The notes below the pieces were generated by a model. It ran no database searches. It had not been told where the DNA came from and was given only the letters and a program-made list of their open reading frames with translations. The position numbers and the translations under genes are program-made. Of a DNA stretch of 31,888 nucleotides, positions 16,295 to 24,903 are shown in pieces (positions within the stretch are counted from its first letter, which is position 1; each line of letters opens with the position of its first letter). Origin of the DNA: a virus. Location of the stretch: positions 1-31,888 of IMG/VR virus record IMGVR_UViG_3300042337_000272. One strand, given 5' to 3'.

Positions 16295-17008
16295 TTAAGT
16301 ATTAGTTGTTGAATTTTGTTTGTTTCTTTGATATTGCATTATTGACTCAATATCACCAGCCAGTATTGCAGCAGCTTCATCTACTAACATTTCTGCAATG
16401 TCATCTTTAAATTCACAAGTAACATCTGCAATTACTACAACTCCTGTTGAAGGATTCACACAATTTAGAAATGCTACTTCTCTTGGTTTTCTATAATAGT
16501 ATAATACTGGATCTGTAAGATCAAACTCATTATTAGTATATACTTTTAACTTGTTACTAGACAATGTACAAAAGGTTTCACCCCATTCAGCACTTGGTTG
16601 TCTAAAATTATCTGTAAGAAGATTGTCTATATCTGCAACTTGTGCAAGATATACAGTCATTCTTCTAGGATCAGGACAACAATCTGCAATAGACTTTACA
16701 GCAAACCTTTTAAAATATAAATAATTAACTGGTAAATTACCAGTTTCATAATAAAGATCACGTTTGGTTAGTACTACAGGATTTGCTAAAGTATCTGTAA
16801 GTAGTATTTGAATGTCATCTATATTCATCTTAGAAGATTCATCACCTTCTTTAAACTGGTTTGCACCATGAACTTGTCTGCGCACCCACTCTAATTGTGC
16901 TTTATTAAATGCTTCACTAACTTGCCAGCACTCTATGTTATCATAGTCTAAGCTAGCAAGTTTGTTTAAGCGTTCTTTTATCTTTATTTGTAATAAAGCA
17001 TTTGTCAT
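16295..17008 (-). CDS. Connector / head-completion-like ring protein
   Basis: 237 residues. The N-terminus MTNALLQIKIKERLNKLASL and the following helices (CWQVSEAFNKAQLEWVRRQV) are typical of adaptor proteins that bind under the portal. A beta-rich middle follows (LYYETGNLPVNYLYFKRFAV, RRMTVYLAQ), then a C-terminal helix (DIAEMLVDEAAAILAGDIES). This helix-sheet-helix pattern and the gene order match a crAss-like ring or head-tail connector protein. It is tightly spaced with its neighbours (6 bases on each side). Exact ring position not determined. Confidence 0.65.
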   Translation of the reverse strand: MTNALLQIKIKERLNKLASLDYDNIECWQVSEAFNKAQLEWVRRQVHGANQFKEGDESSKMNIDDIQILLTDTLANPVVLTKRDLYYETGNLPVNYLYFKRFAVKSIADCCPDPRRMTVYLAQVADIDNLLTDNFRQPSAEWGETFCTLSSNKLKVYTNNEFDLTDPVLYYYRKPREVAFLNCVNPSTGVVVIADVTCEFKDDIAEMLVDEAAAILAGDIESIMQYQRNKQNSTTNT

Positions 17009-17014
17009 GTTTAC

Positions 17015-17137
17015 TTATTTTTTAGATGTTTTTTTAGAACCTGCAATTTTATCAGCAAAAGTTATTTTATTCTTTGGAGTTGCCAAAGATGCAAACTTTT
17101 TTTGCGCTGGTGTTGTTGGAGTTTTACCTTTTGCCAT
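17015..17137 (-). CDS. 40-residue lysine-rich protein
   Basis: Starts MAKGKTPTTPAQKKFASLAT and ends GSKKTSKK. Very basic, with no acidic residue apart from one Asp. Its ATG overlaps the previous stop as TAATG, and its own stop is 6 bases before the connector-like gene, which supports translation. The function is unknown. Three other short Lys-rich genes lie nearby (17137-17448, 18677-18802). Binding to packaged DNA or to acidic virion surfaces is a possibility from charge only. Confidence 0.6.
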   Translation of the reverse strand: MAKGKTPTTPAQKKFASLATPKNKITFADKIAGSKKTSKK

Positions 17138-17280
17138 TATTTCTTAGATTTTATTTTTTTCTCTTGTTTAAGCATATCAGCTGTAGGTTTCTTTCCAGAA
17201 CCTTTGTTAGCTCTAATGTTATCCCAAAGACCTCTTTGAGAAGTAGAACCATCTGCGCGTTTAATCATTTGCTTTGCCAT
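17137..17280 (-). CDS. 47-residue basic protein
   Basis: Starts MAKQMIKRADGSTSQRGLWD and ends KQEKKIKSKK. The TAATG overlap with the next small gene indicates coupling. Residues 12-25 (TSQRGLWDNIRANKG) look like a conserved small motif, and the rest is Lys-rich. No known domain. The same length class and charge as its neighbours suggest a related role, but no sequence homology among them is clear. Confidence 0.6.
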   Translation of the reverse strand: MAKQMIKRADGSTSQRGLWDNIRANKGSGKKPTADMLKQEKKIKSKK

Positions 17281-17292
17281 GACTTATACTTA

Positions 17293-17448
17293 TTAACAAC
17301 CTCTACCACTTTTTTTAATACTACCACCCATCTTTTTTACATTTGGTGTAGCAATACTTTTTGAAGCAGGAATAATAGGTTGTGGTTTATTCACCTTTTT
17401 TTTAGCAAATTTTGAATCTGCATCTAATTGTTTTTTATTGAATGACAT
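17293..17448 (-). CDS. 51-residue basic protein
   Basis: Starts MSFNKKQLDADSKFAKKKVN and ends MGGSIKKSGRGC. Basic with a proline-containing middle (KPQPIIPASK). A run of eight A residues within the gene keeps the frame as read; a one-base error there would break it. The ATG lies 18 bases after the stop of the 338-residue gene. Function unknown; part of the series of short Lys-rich genes. Confidence 0.55.
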   Translation of the reverse strand: MSFNKKQLDADSKFAKKKVNKPQPIIPASKSIATPNVKKMGGSIKKSGRGC

Positions 17449-17465
17449 GGTATATATATTTTAAA

Positions 17466-18482
17466 TTATGAATTCCAATACTTTTCTGTATTTGTAATAA
17501 CATCTAAAAGAATTTCTTCATTCAAAGGATTCTTAAGATACATTAAAATGTCAGAAGGATTTTTACCTAACATAGAACCTGACTTCATATGATAGATGTT
17601 ACCATCACCTCTTGTTGCAATTAACTTGTAGAAATTAGCATCTTTAATAACAGCTCTTAATTTTAGAGTTTCCATATCTAATGCACATACATCCAAGAAT
17701 TTTTGTGCAGTTTGACGCTTATTAACTTCTACAGTTTCACCACTTATATACTTATCCATGTTATCATACAACACATCAAGTGGTGTAGATTTTTTGTATT
17801 GTGTTGAATTTGGATCAACTACTTTACATACATAGAATAACTTATTTGTATTCTTATCAAACATTTTTTGTAACTCAGAAAATGCTTTGTTTTTAAGTTT
17901 CTTAAGTTCTGTTTTGATAGATGCAGTTTCTTCAAACTTATCTAAATAAAACTTAAACCTAGGAGCCTCAGCTCTAGCATGTTGTAATGATTTTGCAATA
18001 ATACTAAATCCTCCATGCTCAATAGCTCTTAACTTAATAAGATCATAAGGATCATTTGCAGCATCTAAATACACTGGATCATTACTACATCTTAATGCAA
18101 TCTTACTCCAAAACTCATCATTGTTTGGTCTAAGTAATTTTACTTTATTCCAAAAATCAGGATCTTTAGGATCAATAACATTTGCTGCTAATTCTTTTTC
18201 TAATTGAGCAACAGTGTTTCTAATGTCTTTGATAAATGCTTCTCTTTCTTCTTCAGGTAAGTTTTTTACCTCTGGAGCAAACTCATTAAGTCCTGTAACA
18301 TATCTTTTGATACCATTATTTTCAAGACATATAATTTGTTCTTCATGAAAAATACCTTCAAACAATACCATGTTGTATTTTTCTAAACCCATGTTTTCAT
18401 TTATGTTGTCAACAAAAGGTCTAATTGTAACACTGCTGCCTCTTTTTAAAGACTGATGCTTGTCTATCATTGTGATTTCCAT
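17466..18482 (-). CDS. Conserved 338-residue protein of the head operon, function unknown
   Basis: The first ATG of the frame is at 18482 (MEITMIDKHQSLKRG). A longer frame to a TTG at 18560 would run into a hairpin chain and is not preferred; ATG at 18470 is also possible. Residues about 60-85 read LEKYNMVLFEGIFHEEQIICLENNGI-like beta structure. A long helical, charged middle follows (NLPEEEREAFIKDI, QLEKELAANV, KTELKKLKNKAFSELQKMF), then a beta-helical C-terminus (MLGKNPSDILMYLKNPLNEE). No catalytic motif is visible. It lies downstream of the capsid gene among small basic genes. A virion or assembly protein is likely from context, but it is not recognised further. Confidence 0.6.
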   Translation of the reverse strand: MEITMIDKHQSLKRGSSVTIRPFVDNINENMGLEKYNMVLFEGIFHEEQIICLENNGIKRYVTGLNEFAPEVKNLPEEEREAFIKDIRNTVAQLEKELAANVIDPKDPDFWNKVKLLRPNNDEFWSKIALRCSNDPVYLDAANDPYDLIKLRAIEHGGFSIIAKSLQHARAEAPRFKFYLDKFEETASIKTELKKLKNKAFSELQKMFDKNTNKLFYVCKVVDPNSTQYKKSTPLDVLYDNMDKYISGETVEVNKRQTAQKFLDVCALDMETLKLRAVIKDANFYKLIATRGDGNIYHMKSGSMLGKNPSDILMYLKNPLNEEILLDVITNTEKYWNS

Positions 18483-18543
18483 CTGTAATAATTTAAGTTG
18501 TTGTTTTTTCTTTTCTCTGTTTTTTGTAACTACTAGTTTAAAG

Positions 18544-18670
18544 CTCCTAAACCACGTCAAGGTTGTTACATCTTAGGAGTAGCACCTGTATTTCTACAGG
18601 TACAGAAGTAGACCATGTCAACTTCGGGGAGAGAGGGTATCTCTTAAACTTGCCATACTATGTACAAGTT
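18544..18670 (-). ncRNA. Candidate structured RNA: five consecutive hairpins
   Basis: In the 194-base space between 18482 and 18677, five adjacent stems can form on the minus strand. They are 18665-18670/18647-18652 (AACTTG/CAAGTT); 18640-18644/18630-18634 (AGAGA/TCTCT); 18621-18625/18605-18609 (GAAGT/ACTTC, extended inside by GAC/GTC); 18595-18601/18584-18590 (ACCTGTA/TACAGGT with a GAAA loop); and 18573-18579/18544-18550 (CTCCTAA/TTAGGAG). The stretch is more G/C-rich than its surroundings. It is not a tRNA and has no terminator T-run. It could be a stand-alone RNA, a 5' regulatory leader of the 338-residue gene, or a processing site. Two very short frames (12 and 16 codons) overlap it. Confidence 0.4.
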
Positions 18671-18676
18671 ACAAAT

Positions 18677-18802
18677 TTATGCTTTTTTGTACTTTGTTGG
18701 TGACACAGTAGCTTTAGCACTTTTCTTTACAGATTGAGGATTTGTAGCTTTCTTTACTACAATGTTGTTCCCCATTACTGCTTTATTTTTACCTGTTGCC
18801 AT
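18677..18802 (-). CDS. 41-residue lysine-rich protein
   Basis: Starts MATGKNKAVMGNNIVVKKAT and ends SPTKYKKA. Strongly basic with no acidic residue. It lies 17 bases after the stop of the 74-residue gene with an ATG and an AT-rich leader. Charge and size resemble the basic genes at 17015-17448, although they do not align clearly. Function unknown. Confidence 0.55.
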   Translation of the reverse strand: MATGKNKAVMGNNIVVKKATNPQSVKKSAKATVSPTKYKKA

Positions 18803-18819
18803 TTCTTTATTGTTTATAA

Positions 18820-19044
18820 TTAATCAAATAAGTTTGTAAAGAATCCTTTTTCTGTAAGATCTTCAGGATTTCTTTTTGCTCTTTCTTCTGCTTTTGCAAT
18901 TTCTGCACTAGTAAATAGAATGCATCTTTCGTTTCCTCCATCTGCATCTTCTACTTGAACAGCAATATAACTTTCAGAAGAACCAAATTTTCTATCTGTA
19001 TTCTCTACAGATATTAATCTTCCTTTAACAACTTTTGCACTCAT
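18820..19044 (-). CDS. 74-residue conserved protein downstream of the capsid gene
   Basis: The ATG at 19044 (MSAKVVKGRLISVENTDRKF) is preferred. The frame extends up to a TTG at 19098, but that extension runs through the terminator hairpin and encodes no sensible sequence. The first half is beta-like (YIAVQVEDADGGNERCILF) and the second half helical and charged (EIAKAEERAKRNPEDL), ending GFFTNLFD. It is the first gene after the capsid terminator, so it needs readthrough or its own promoter. Function unknown; possibly a small capsid-associated protein. Confidence 0.6.
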   Translation of the reverse strand: MSAKVVKGRLISVENTDRKFGSSESYIAVQVEDADGGNERCILFTSAEIAKAEERAKRNPEDLTEKGFFTNLFD

Positions 19045-19056
19045 AATTTTTGGTTT

Positions 19057-19100
19057 AAAAAAAAAGACCTGGGTGCTGTTCTTATGGTAAGCACCCAAGG
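19057..19100 (-). terminator. Rho-independent terminator after the major capsid gene
   Basis: A 7-bp perfect stem (GGGTGCT/AGCACCC) extended with T-A and two C-G pairs around a one-base bulge (19090-19100 with 19068-19077), then TC and nine T residues on the minus strand. It begins 15 bases after the capsid stop. It probably separates high-level capsid transcription from the downstream genes. Confidence 0.9.
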
Positions 19101-19115
19101 TACATTTTTTATTTA

Positions 19116-20765
19116 TTAGAATGATCCACCAGTTACAGGGTTTCTCATTACAATTTTTAATACTTTGGTTGGATCTTTAACCCAGATACTTGGCATAGTT
19201 TGAGTCATAAATACTCTGTAACCATTAAAGTTTCCAGAAGATGCAAATCCTTGAGATCTACCCATATAGTCCATAGTACCATTTTGGTAGAACCATTTCA
19301 ATTGATTATCCCAGCTTAATTTCAACAAGAAGATGTTGTCATTAGTGTTGTCAGTAATATCAAATACAATGAAGTTGTAAGATGATAATGGGTATCCATC
19401 AATGATTGGATTCTCAATATCATTAGTGTGAACATTGTCAAATGCAGGATTCAATACAAACTTAACATTTGCCAAGAATGGAATTGTATAGCTTGTGAAA
19501 GCAAATCCAAAGTTCAAGTCCATTGCATTTTTACCAGAGATAGCACCAACACCAGACTGATCCATGTTAGCAATTAATCCAGTAGTACCTCCAATAGTTC
19601 CTGAGAATGCTTCTTTTTTGATAGCCTCATTAACCATTCTCATACCAGCCATACCAGTTTGAACAATGATTTGTCTGTTTGGATCTGGTCCTTTGAATTC
19701 AACTTTACCATTGTAGAAGTTGAAGATTTCTGATCTGAACAACTCTAAGTTGAAAGAACCTTTGTTGTAGATTCTCTTATAAGAGTTATCTAATTGAGAC
19801 CAAAGTCCTACTGATAATCTGATATCATCTGGACCATCTTGTTTAATTCTACCACCTTGTCCCCACATTAAGTAAGTCTCAATGTCATTAGCTACTTTAG
19901 ATAAGTGAGCTGCTTCAAGATTAGTAACAAAAGATCTTGTTAAATTTCCATTGTCATAAGATTTTTTGATCCAATCTTTACCCATTGATTTTACCATGTC
20001 ATCAATCTTAGTGATAGATGGATCAAGGTTTTTATCAAATGATCTCCAGATTTCAGTTACAGGAACTGTACCATCTGCATTAAGACCACCTTTCATCATC
20101 ATGTCAGCACGAGATGAAATAGAATAGTGTACGTGAGCTTCAGCACCTCCTACAAAGTTGTAGTACTCTCTGAAACCATTTTGTAATTCTCCTATGTCAG
20201 AGAATCTTTCTCCATACTCACCACGAGCAGAACCTTTTCTGAAGAATTTAGTACCTGGTTTAAGATACTTTTTGTCTAAGGTAGCTGTGTTGTTGTTGTT
20301 TACTAATTGTACTGTATAGATGAAACCATCTCCTGAAGGAAGGATGTCTTCACTAGGTACAATGTAAAGCTCTAGACCTTTATATTTGTCATAAGTGATA
20401 ATATCACCTGATCCAAATATACGTCTGTTAATTTTGATTTTGAAGAGTGTACCATCAGCTCCTAAAGCTGTTTGTGTAGGTTCAACATCTTCTACAATGT
20501 AAGGAAGATCTTGTACAATTGGTGTTTGCCATTTGTACTCTCCACGAGCATTGTCTACCATAATGGTGTTTTTACCACCAAAAGATGCCATCTGATAAAG
20601 AGGCATTTCTACCTTTTGCGTCATTGCCCATAAGTCAACAGGTCCTAAATCCATAGGCTCTGAAGTCTTAAGCATATTTTGCAAATGGTAAGAATCTACA
20701 TGCGAGCTTACCTTATAGGTAGTGTCACGCAAAAAGAGACCATTGTTTAAAACTGGAGTACTCAT
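19116..20765 (-). CDS. Major capsid protein (crAss-like, HK97-fold expected)
   Basis: 549 residues starting MSTPVLNNGLFLRDTTYK. Patterns typical of the crAss-like major capsid protein include PVDLWAMTQKVEMPLYQMAS, GAEAHVHYSISSRADMMMKG and LEAAHLSKVANDIETYLMWG. The C-terminal domain includes GYPLSSYNFIVFDITDNTND, LKWFYQNGTMDYMGRSQG and MPSIWVKDPTKVLKIVMRNP. The order portal, scaffold-like protein, capsid protein is that of a tailed-phage head module. The HK97 fold is expected from the family rather than visible. The gene is followed at once by a strong terminator. The length is usual for the group. Confidence 0.9.
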   Translation of the reverse strand: MSTPVLNNGLFLRDTTYKVSSHVDSYHLQNMLKTSEPMDLGPVDLWAMTQKVEMPLYQMASFGGKNTIMVDNARGEYKWQTPIVQDLPYIVEDVEPTQTALGADGTLFKIKINRRIFGSGDIITYDKYKGLELYIVPSEDILPSGDGFIYTVQLVNNNNTATLDKKYLKPGTKFFRKGSARGEYGERFSDIGELQNGFREYYNFVGGAEAHVHYSISSRADMMMKGGLNADGTVPVTEIWRSFDKNLDPSITKIDDMVKSMGKDWIKKSYDNGNLTRSFVTNLEAAHLSKVANDIETYLMWGQGGRIKQDGPDDIRLSVGLWSQLDNSYKRIYNKGSFNLELFRSEIFNFYNGKVEFKGPDPNRQIIVQTGMAGMRMVNEAIKKEAFSGTIGGTTGLIANMDQSGVGAISGKNAMDLNFGFAFTSYTIPFLANVKFVLNPAFDNVHTNDIENPIIDGYPLSSYNFIVFDITDNTNDNIFLLKLSWDNQLKWFYQNGTMDYMGRSQGFASSGNFNGYRVFMTQTMPSIWVKDPTKVLKIVMRNPVTGGSF

Positions 20766-20790
20766 TTGTAATAATTAATTAAGGTTAATG

Positions 20791-22050
20791 TTATCTTTTA
20801 AATATATTTGTTTGTCTTGTAATCTTTCTTGCAGCTGGTCTTTGATCATCATCATCATCTCTTGTATAAGAAGAAATCTTTCTTGCTTCTTCTGTTTTAA
20901 GTTTTCTAACTGTATCTGCAACCACCTCATTCTTTGCTTGCTTTCTTACATTCTCTTTATAATCTTCTGGATCAGAAAGTAACCATAAAGTTTCAGCAAT
21001 TAAATCATATCTTGGTTTTTCACCAAACTGATAGTCTTCTAACAATTTACCTAACATGTTTGTAGGTCTTCCTGAAATGCTTTCATACTTTACAGTAGTC
21101 AATTCATCCCATAGCATTTTTTGTCTTTTACCATCAATCTTTACACCATTCAATTCACCTGGTTTTAAAGTCTCATATATATTGTGCATATATGCTTCTT
21201 TTTTAGCTTGCTGTTGTCTTTTAAAATGTTCTTGTTGAGCTAACTTAGCTTGTAACATTTCTTCTTGCAAATCATCCAATTTAGGTTTAAACTGATTTGC
21301 TTTTTTAGATAAGTTACCAGCTTCAAACCATTCTTGAATCTGATCTTCAATTAACTCTTGATCACCATTTCCAAATCCTGTAGCTTGTAAATATTGTCTA
21401 ACAATCATCTCTTGATGCTCTGGTTGTCTTACATCTAATTCACGAACTTCTTCAACATGTGCAAGTGCTCTAAATAAACCTTTTAAATCTTGTCCACCTT
21501 TAGCAACATACTCTGCAGCATATTGTAATTCTTCAGGTAAACTTTCAAAGAACTCTTTTGGAGTTTTTGCAGCAACATCTTGTTTGATACTATCAACATT
21601 TGCTGTCCACAATTCCTCAACATCTTTTTCTGATAGACTTCCTAAGTAATCATCTAATGATTGTTTAGTTTCATCATAATCATCAAAAGCAAACATTTCA
21701 TTATTTTCAATTCTTTTCTTTAAGAATGAAACTAATCCACTTTTGTCTGTTTTAGTTCTGCCACCTTTTTTCTTAGGTTCATCTTCATCATCAAATTCAT
21801 CACCTGTTTTAAGTGTTGTATCTAATTCATCAAGAGCAGAATCTACAATTTCTTTATCATCTTGCTGATCATCATCATTCTTATCTAAGAAATCAAGATT
21901 AACAGCTTTGTTTTTTGCAGTAAATAAGTTTGGTTTTTCATCTTCATCATTTGAAGTTACCACACTATCTGCACCAGGCATTGGTAAAAAGTCATCAATG
22001 TTTTCAATAACTACGTCTTCTACCTGAGGTTTGTTGTTTTCTGTATTCAT
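20791..22050 (-). CDS. Putative head scaffolding protein
   Basis: 419 residues. The first about 90 residues are very acidic and disordered (DEDEKPN, NDDDQQDDKEIVDSALDELD), followed by a basic patch KKKGGRTKTDKSG. The middle is helical and charged with coiled-coil character (about 250-300: LDDLQEEMLQAKLAQQEHFK). The C-terminus is basic (ARKITRQTNIFKR) after a DDDDDQ stretch. Acidic, helical composition, a basic end and the position between portal and capsid genes all fit a scaffolding protein that guides procapsid assembly and may be cleaved or lost. There is no sequence proof of the function. Confidence 0.65.
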   Translation of the reverse strand: MNTENNKPQVEDVVIENIDDFLPMPGADSVVTSNDEDEKPNLFTAKNKAVNLDFLDKNDDDQQDDKEIVDSALDELDTTLKTGDEFDDEDEPKKKGGRTKTDKSGLVSFLKKRIENNEMFAFDDYDETKQSLDDYLGSLSEKDVEELWTANVDSIKQDVAAKTPKEFFESLPEELQYAAEYVAKGGQDLKGLFRALAHVEEVRELDVRQPEHQEMIVRQYLQATGFGNGDQELIEDQIQEWFEAGNLSKKANQFKPKLDDLQEEMLQAKLAQQEHFKRQQQAKKEAYMHNIYETLKPGELNGVKIDGKRQKMLWDELTTVKYESISGRPTNMLGKLLEDYQFGEKPRYDLIAETLWLLSDPEDYKENVRKQAKNEVVADTVRKLKTEEARKISSYTRDDDDDQRPAARKITRQTNIFKR

Positions 22051-22099
22051 CTGTTTAATAATTATTAGTTCTTATTCTTCTTCATATATAATCTACCAA

Positions 22100-22118
22100 T
22101 TAAATCTGAAAGATTTAA
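22100..22118 (-). repeat. Short hairpin between portal and scaffold-like genes
   Basis: An 8-bp AT-rich inverted repeat (TTAAATCT / AGATTTAA) with a 3-base loop, in the 109-base gap between the portal stop and the scaffold-like start. No T-run follows, so it is not a usual terminator. It may be an RNA-processing or translation-control element, or chance in AT-rich DNA. Confidence 0.35.
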
Positions 22119-22159
22119 CAGTGAGCTATTTTTATTTTTACATTTTTAACACTATAACG

Positions 22160-24895
22160 CTATGACTTCTTTTTGTCATATTTGTTTTTGTTTATTGATG
22201 CAACTTGTACTTGTTTATCAGCTATACTTTGACGCACTTGCAACTCTTTGTTTTTTAATGCATTCTTTTCTTGATCATTTATTTGTTGATTAACTTCACG
22301 TGTTCTAGCCAGTGATTGGTCAACTTGTTTTGCATTTTTCTTATCAAGATATTCTAATGTATCTATATAATCTGATTGTTCATTTGCATTAAGATCTTGT
22401 GTTGCAGTATTAACAGATGCTCTAACTTCAGCAACACGCTCATTAGATTCTCTATTAAGTTGATTTTGTTCTGCTATAAATCTTTGTTGAGATTCTTGTC
22501 TTTCAGCAGCAGCTTGCTCTTGCATTTGAATTTGTTCTTGTTGTGCTTGTTGATCTTGTTGACGTTGAGCATTAACTTTCTCTTCAATGTTTTTAAGAGT
22601 GTGATCAATTTCAGCAAGTGAATCAGCTTTGATAAGATTACCTAAATCATATATAGATGCACCAGCAGTATTGTTAGATAATGCTAATGATCTAATTTGT
22701 TCTGTAATTTGTTTTTGATTTACTTTTGTAGATGTAAATATATTCAACTCTCTTGCTAATAAATCTGTACCATTAATTTGAAAGTTTATTTTTTCATCAA
22801 GAGATGTTACATATTGTAATCTTATACTAGGTTTTGTACTATGATAGTATTGAGCTAAGTCTGTACGCATCTGGTGTACTCTTGGCATCAAATATTCTGA
22901 GTGATTTACAAAGTACATTTCTGTTTGTGAGTAACTCATATTGATAGCTTGCTCTATACCTGTAGCAGTTTCTTGTGCATTTACTGCACCCATACGCTGA
23001 GGTGTAAGACCAATAACTTCAAATGCTTGTTGTTTAAAGTAATTAGATAACTGTATTCTAGACATTAACCTTTGAGTTTGTTCAAGGTTAAGTACTTGAT
23101 AATGTTGGAAGTTTAATCCATTCTCAGTATTTGTGATAGATGTATCTAAAGGTAACATTTGAAAATCTTTCATTGCTACATATGCTTTAGCCAAATTGTT
23201 CTTACCCCAGTCTTCACCCATTGAGTGACGTGGTAATGCATTCTGATCAAGCATAATAACTGTACCTAACTCATCTACTAAGATATCTGCAATCTGATTA
23301 TTAGTAAGATTATATCCAATTTGGAATGGTTTCATCTTGTCTACAAGCGCGCGCGAGCGTGAGTTTCTATCATGGAATACAGAACCTTCAACAGGTAACT
23401 TGCAACCATATAAACTGTTATCACCTTTAAACTGAAACTTCAATGGATGACAATTTAAATACAAAGGTTTGAATCCCATGTTATCATTGTTACCATAGAA
23501 TGATGGTCTATTAGGACCTATCTTTACACCACCCCATACTTGGTTAATCCATATCCAATCAACATGATCTCCAAATATAAGAGTGTCTCTTGATTTACCT
23601 TTTATAACAGAGTTGTCATATATAGGTTTTTCTGTTACTTTAAAGTTTTCATCTACAATCATTTGATGCATTATTCCTTCATCATCCATTCTTGTAAGAT
23701 GTCCTAACATTCTTTGAGATTTCCAATATGCTGTAGTAACACGTAACAAAGAGTAATTACTAAAGTCCATTAAATCTTCAGACTCATTAAGTATTCTATA
23801 TATAATGTCATCACCAGTATTAAGTACTGCATCTCTATGTGCTAAGAACTGACGCATACCTAATGATGGACCCTCAACATTCCAGTCATGTGATCTTGTA
23901 GAGTCATAGAATGAACCATCATTTTGTACGCCTGGTAATGCATATCCTGCAGATTTAACAGGATATATAGCTTCTAACTGTTGCATTTGATCTTTAGTCA
24001 TCATGTATCCATATCTATCTATGATATCTGATATGGTCATTAAGTCTACTCTTCCTACCCAGTTTGATTGTGATATGTATCTTGCTTCAGGTGATTTATG
24101 ATAGAATGTAAGAACAGGGTTCCATATCTCAATATCATAATCATCTTCATTCAATTTAAAATGCCAGAACTCTCTATCAGTAATAAGCATATCTCTGAAA
24201 GCCATGTTCTCTAATTCTTTCATATAGAATCTTTCAGTATCTACTGAGTGCTGGTGAGCTGCCCATTGTTCTACCATAGATCTATAATCTTTTTTAAAGA
24301 ACTGCTCTATTTCTGGTAAAGTCTTAATACTTTCTGGAGACATCATCTGTTGAGCTTGTTGAGCCTGCTCTTGATTATTTGGATCTAATCCCATCTTAGC
24401 AATGTTCTCTTGCATTTTTTGCTCACCATATGCCATAAGAGTTTCTTCAATCATTCCTCTTTTAGCATCAAGCATCTCATTAAAAGAAGTATCATCTACA
24501 GCTCTGTATGTAATCTTATCATTTCTTTTAGCAAATTCACCAGTAAGTACATTGATTACATTAGGTATAATAGGAAAAAACTTTAATTCAAATGCAGATA
24601 AATCTTCTTTTGTAAGAGTATCTATTAGTTCTGCATACTCATTATCTTCTTCTACTATATAGTCTGTCTTGTCTATGATACCATTTGCAAGTTTATAATT
24701 TTTTAACAAGCGTCTTGCATTACGTCTTAACTGTTTAAGACCTTGCATTTCTAACCAATCTAGATTCCATGCTGCCCATTGCTCATTTTTTTGTGAAGCA
24801 AGCAAAAACTGAATAGGCTGGGTAAGAGTACCCATTCTATTATATTCTGTAGTAGCACCTCCTTTAAGCTGAAGAGCATTATATAATTTTGGCAT
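22160..24895 (-). CDS. Portal protein
   Basis: 911 residues, starting MPKLYNALQLKGGATTEYNR. The N-terminal and central parts (about 30-740) carry portal-like sequence of crAss-like phages: NLDWLEMQGLKQLRRNARRL, FFPIIPNVINVLTGEFAKRN, DREFWHFKLNEDDYDIEIWN and ESEDLMDFSNYSLLRVTTAY. The loop GLTPQRMGAVNAQETATGIE is typical near the portal stem. From about residue 755 to the end is a long Gln/Glu/Lys-rich coiled-coil extension (QQDQQAQQEQIQMQEQAAAE) ending YDKKKS. The gene starts 9 bases after the terminase stop, in the usual terminase-portal-scaffold-capsid order. The extension may form the portal barrel or an internal support. Confidence 0.9.
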   Translation of the reverse strand: MPKLYNALQLKGGATTEYNRMGTLTQPIQFLLASQKNEQWAAWNLDWLEMQGLKQLRRNARRLLKNYKLANGIIDKTDYIVEEDNEYAELIDTLTKEDLSAFELKFFPIIPNVINVLTGEFAKRNDKITYRAVDDTSFNEMLDAKRGMIEETLMAYGEQKMQENIAKMGLDPNNQEQAQQAQQMMSPESIKTLPEIEQFFKKDYRSMVEQWAAHQHSVDTERFYMKELENMAFRDMLITDREFWHFKLNEDDYDIEIWNPVLTFYHKSPEARYISQSNWVGRVDLMTISDIIDRYGYMMTKDQMQQLEAIYPVKSAGYALPGVQNDGSFYDSTRSHDWNVEGPSLGMRQFLAHRDAVLNTGDDIIYRILNESEDLMDFSNYSLLRVTTAYWKSQRMLGHLTRMDDEGIMHQMIVDENFKVTEKPIYDNSVIKGKSRDTLIFGDHVDWIWINQVWGGVKIGPNRPSFYGNNDNMGFKPLYLNCHPLKFQFKGDNSLYGCKLPVEGSVFHDRNSRSRALVDKMKPFQIGYNLTNNQIADILVDELGTVIMLDQNALPRHSMGEDWGKNNLAKAYVAMKDFQMLPLDTSITNTENGLNFQHYQVLNLEQTQRLMSRIQLSNYFKQQAFEVIGLTPQRMGAVNAQETATGIEQAINMSYSQTEMYFVNHSEYLMPRVHQMRTDLAQYYHSTKPSIRLQYVTSLDEKINFQINGTDLLARELNIFTSTKVNQKQITEQIRSLALSNNTAGASIYDLGNLIKADSLAEIDHTLKNIEEKVNAQRQQDQQAQQEQIQMQEQAAAERQESQQRFIAEQNQLNRESNERVAEVRASVNTATQDLNANEQSDYIDTLEYLDKKNAKQVDQSLARTREVNQQINDQEKNALKNKELQVRQSIADKQVQVASINKNKYDKKKS

Positions 24896-24903
24896 GTTGT
24901 ATG

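Noticed and set aside
18483-18560. N-terminal extension of the 338-residue protein from a TTG
   Set aside because: It enters the last hairpin of the chain and encodes a Lys-rich run without domain character; ATG codons at 18482 and 18470 are preferred.
18566-18656. Two tiny frames, MASLRDTLSPRS and MVYFCTCRNTGATPKM
   Set aside because: They overlap the five hairpins and are too short to support; the structure explains the stretch better, though a leader peptide cannot be excluded.
19045-19098. N-terminal extension of the 74-residue protein from a TTG
   Set aside because: It runs through the terminator hairpin and its T-run; the ATG at 19044 is a better start.
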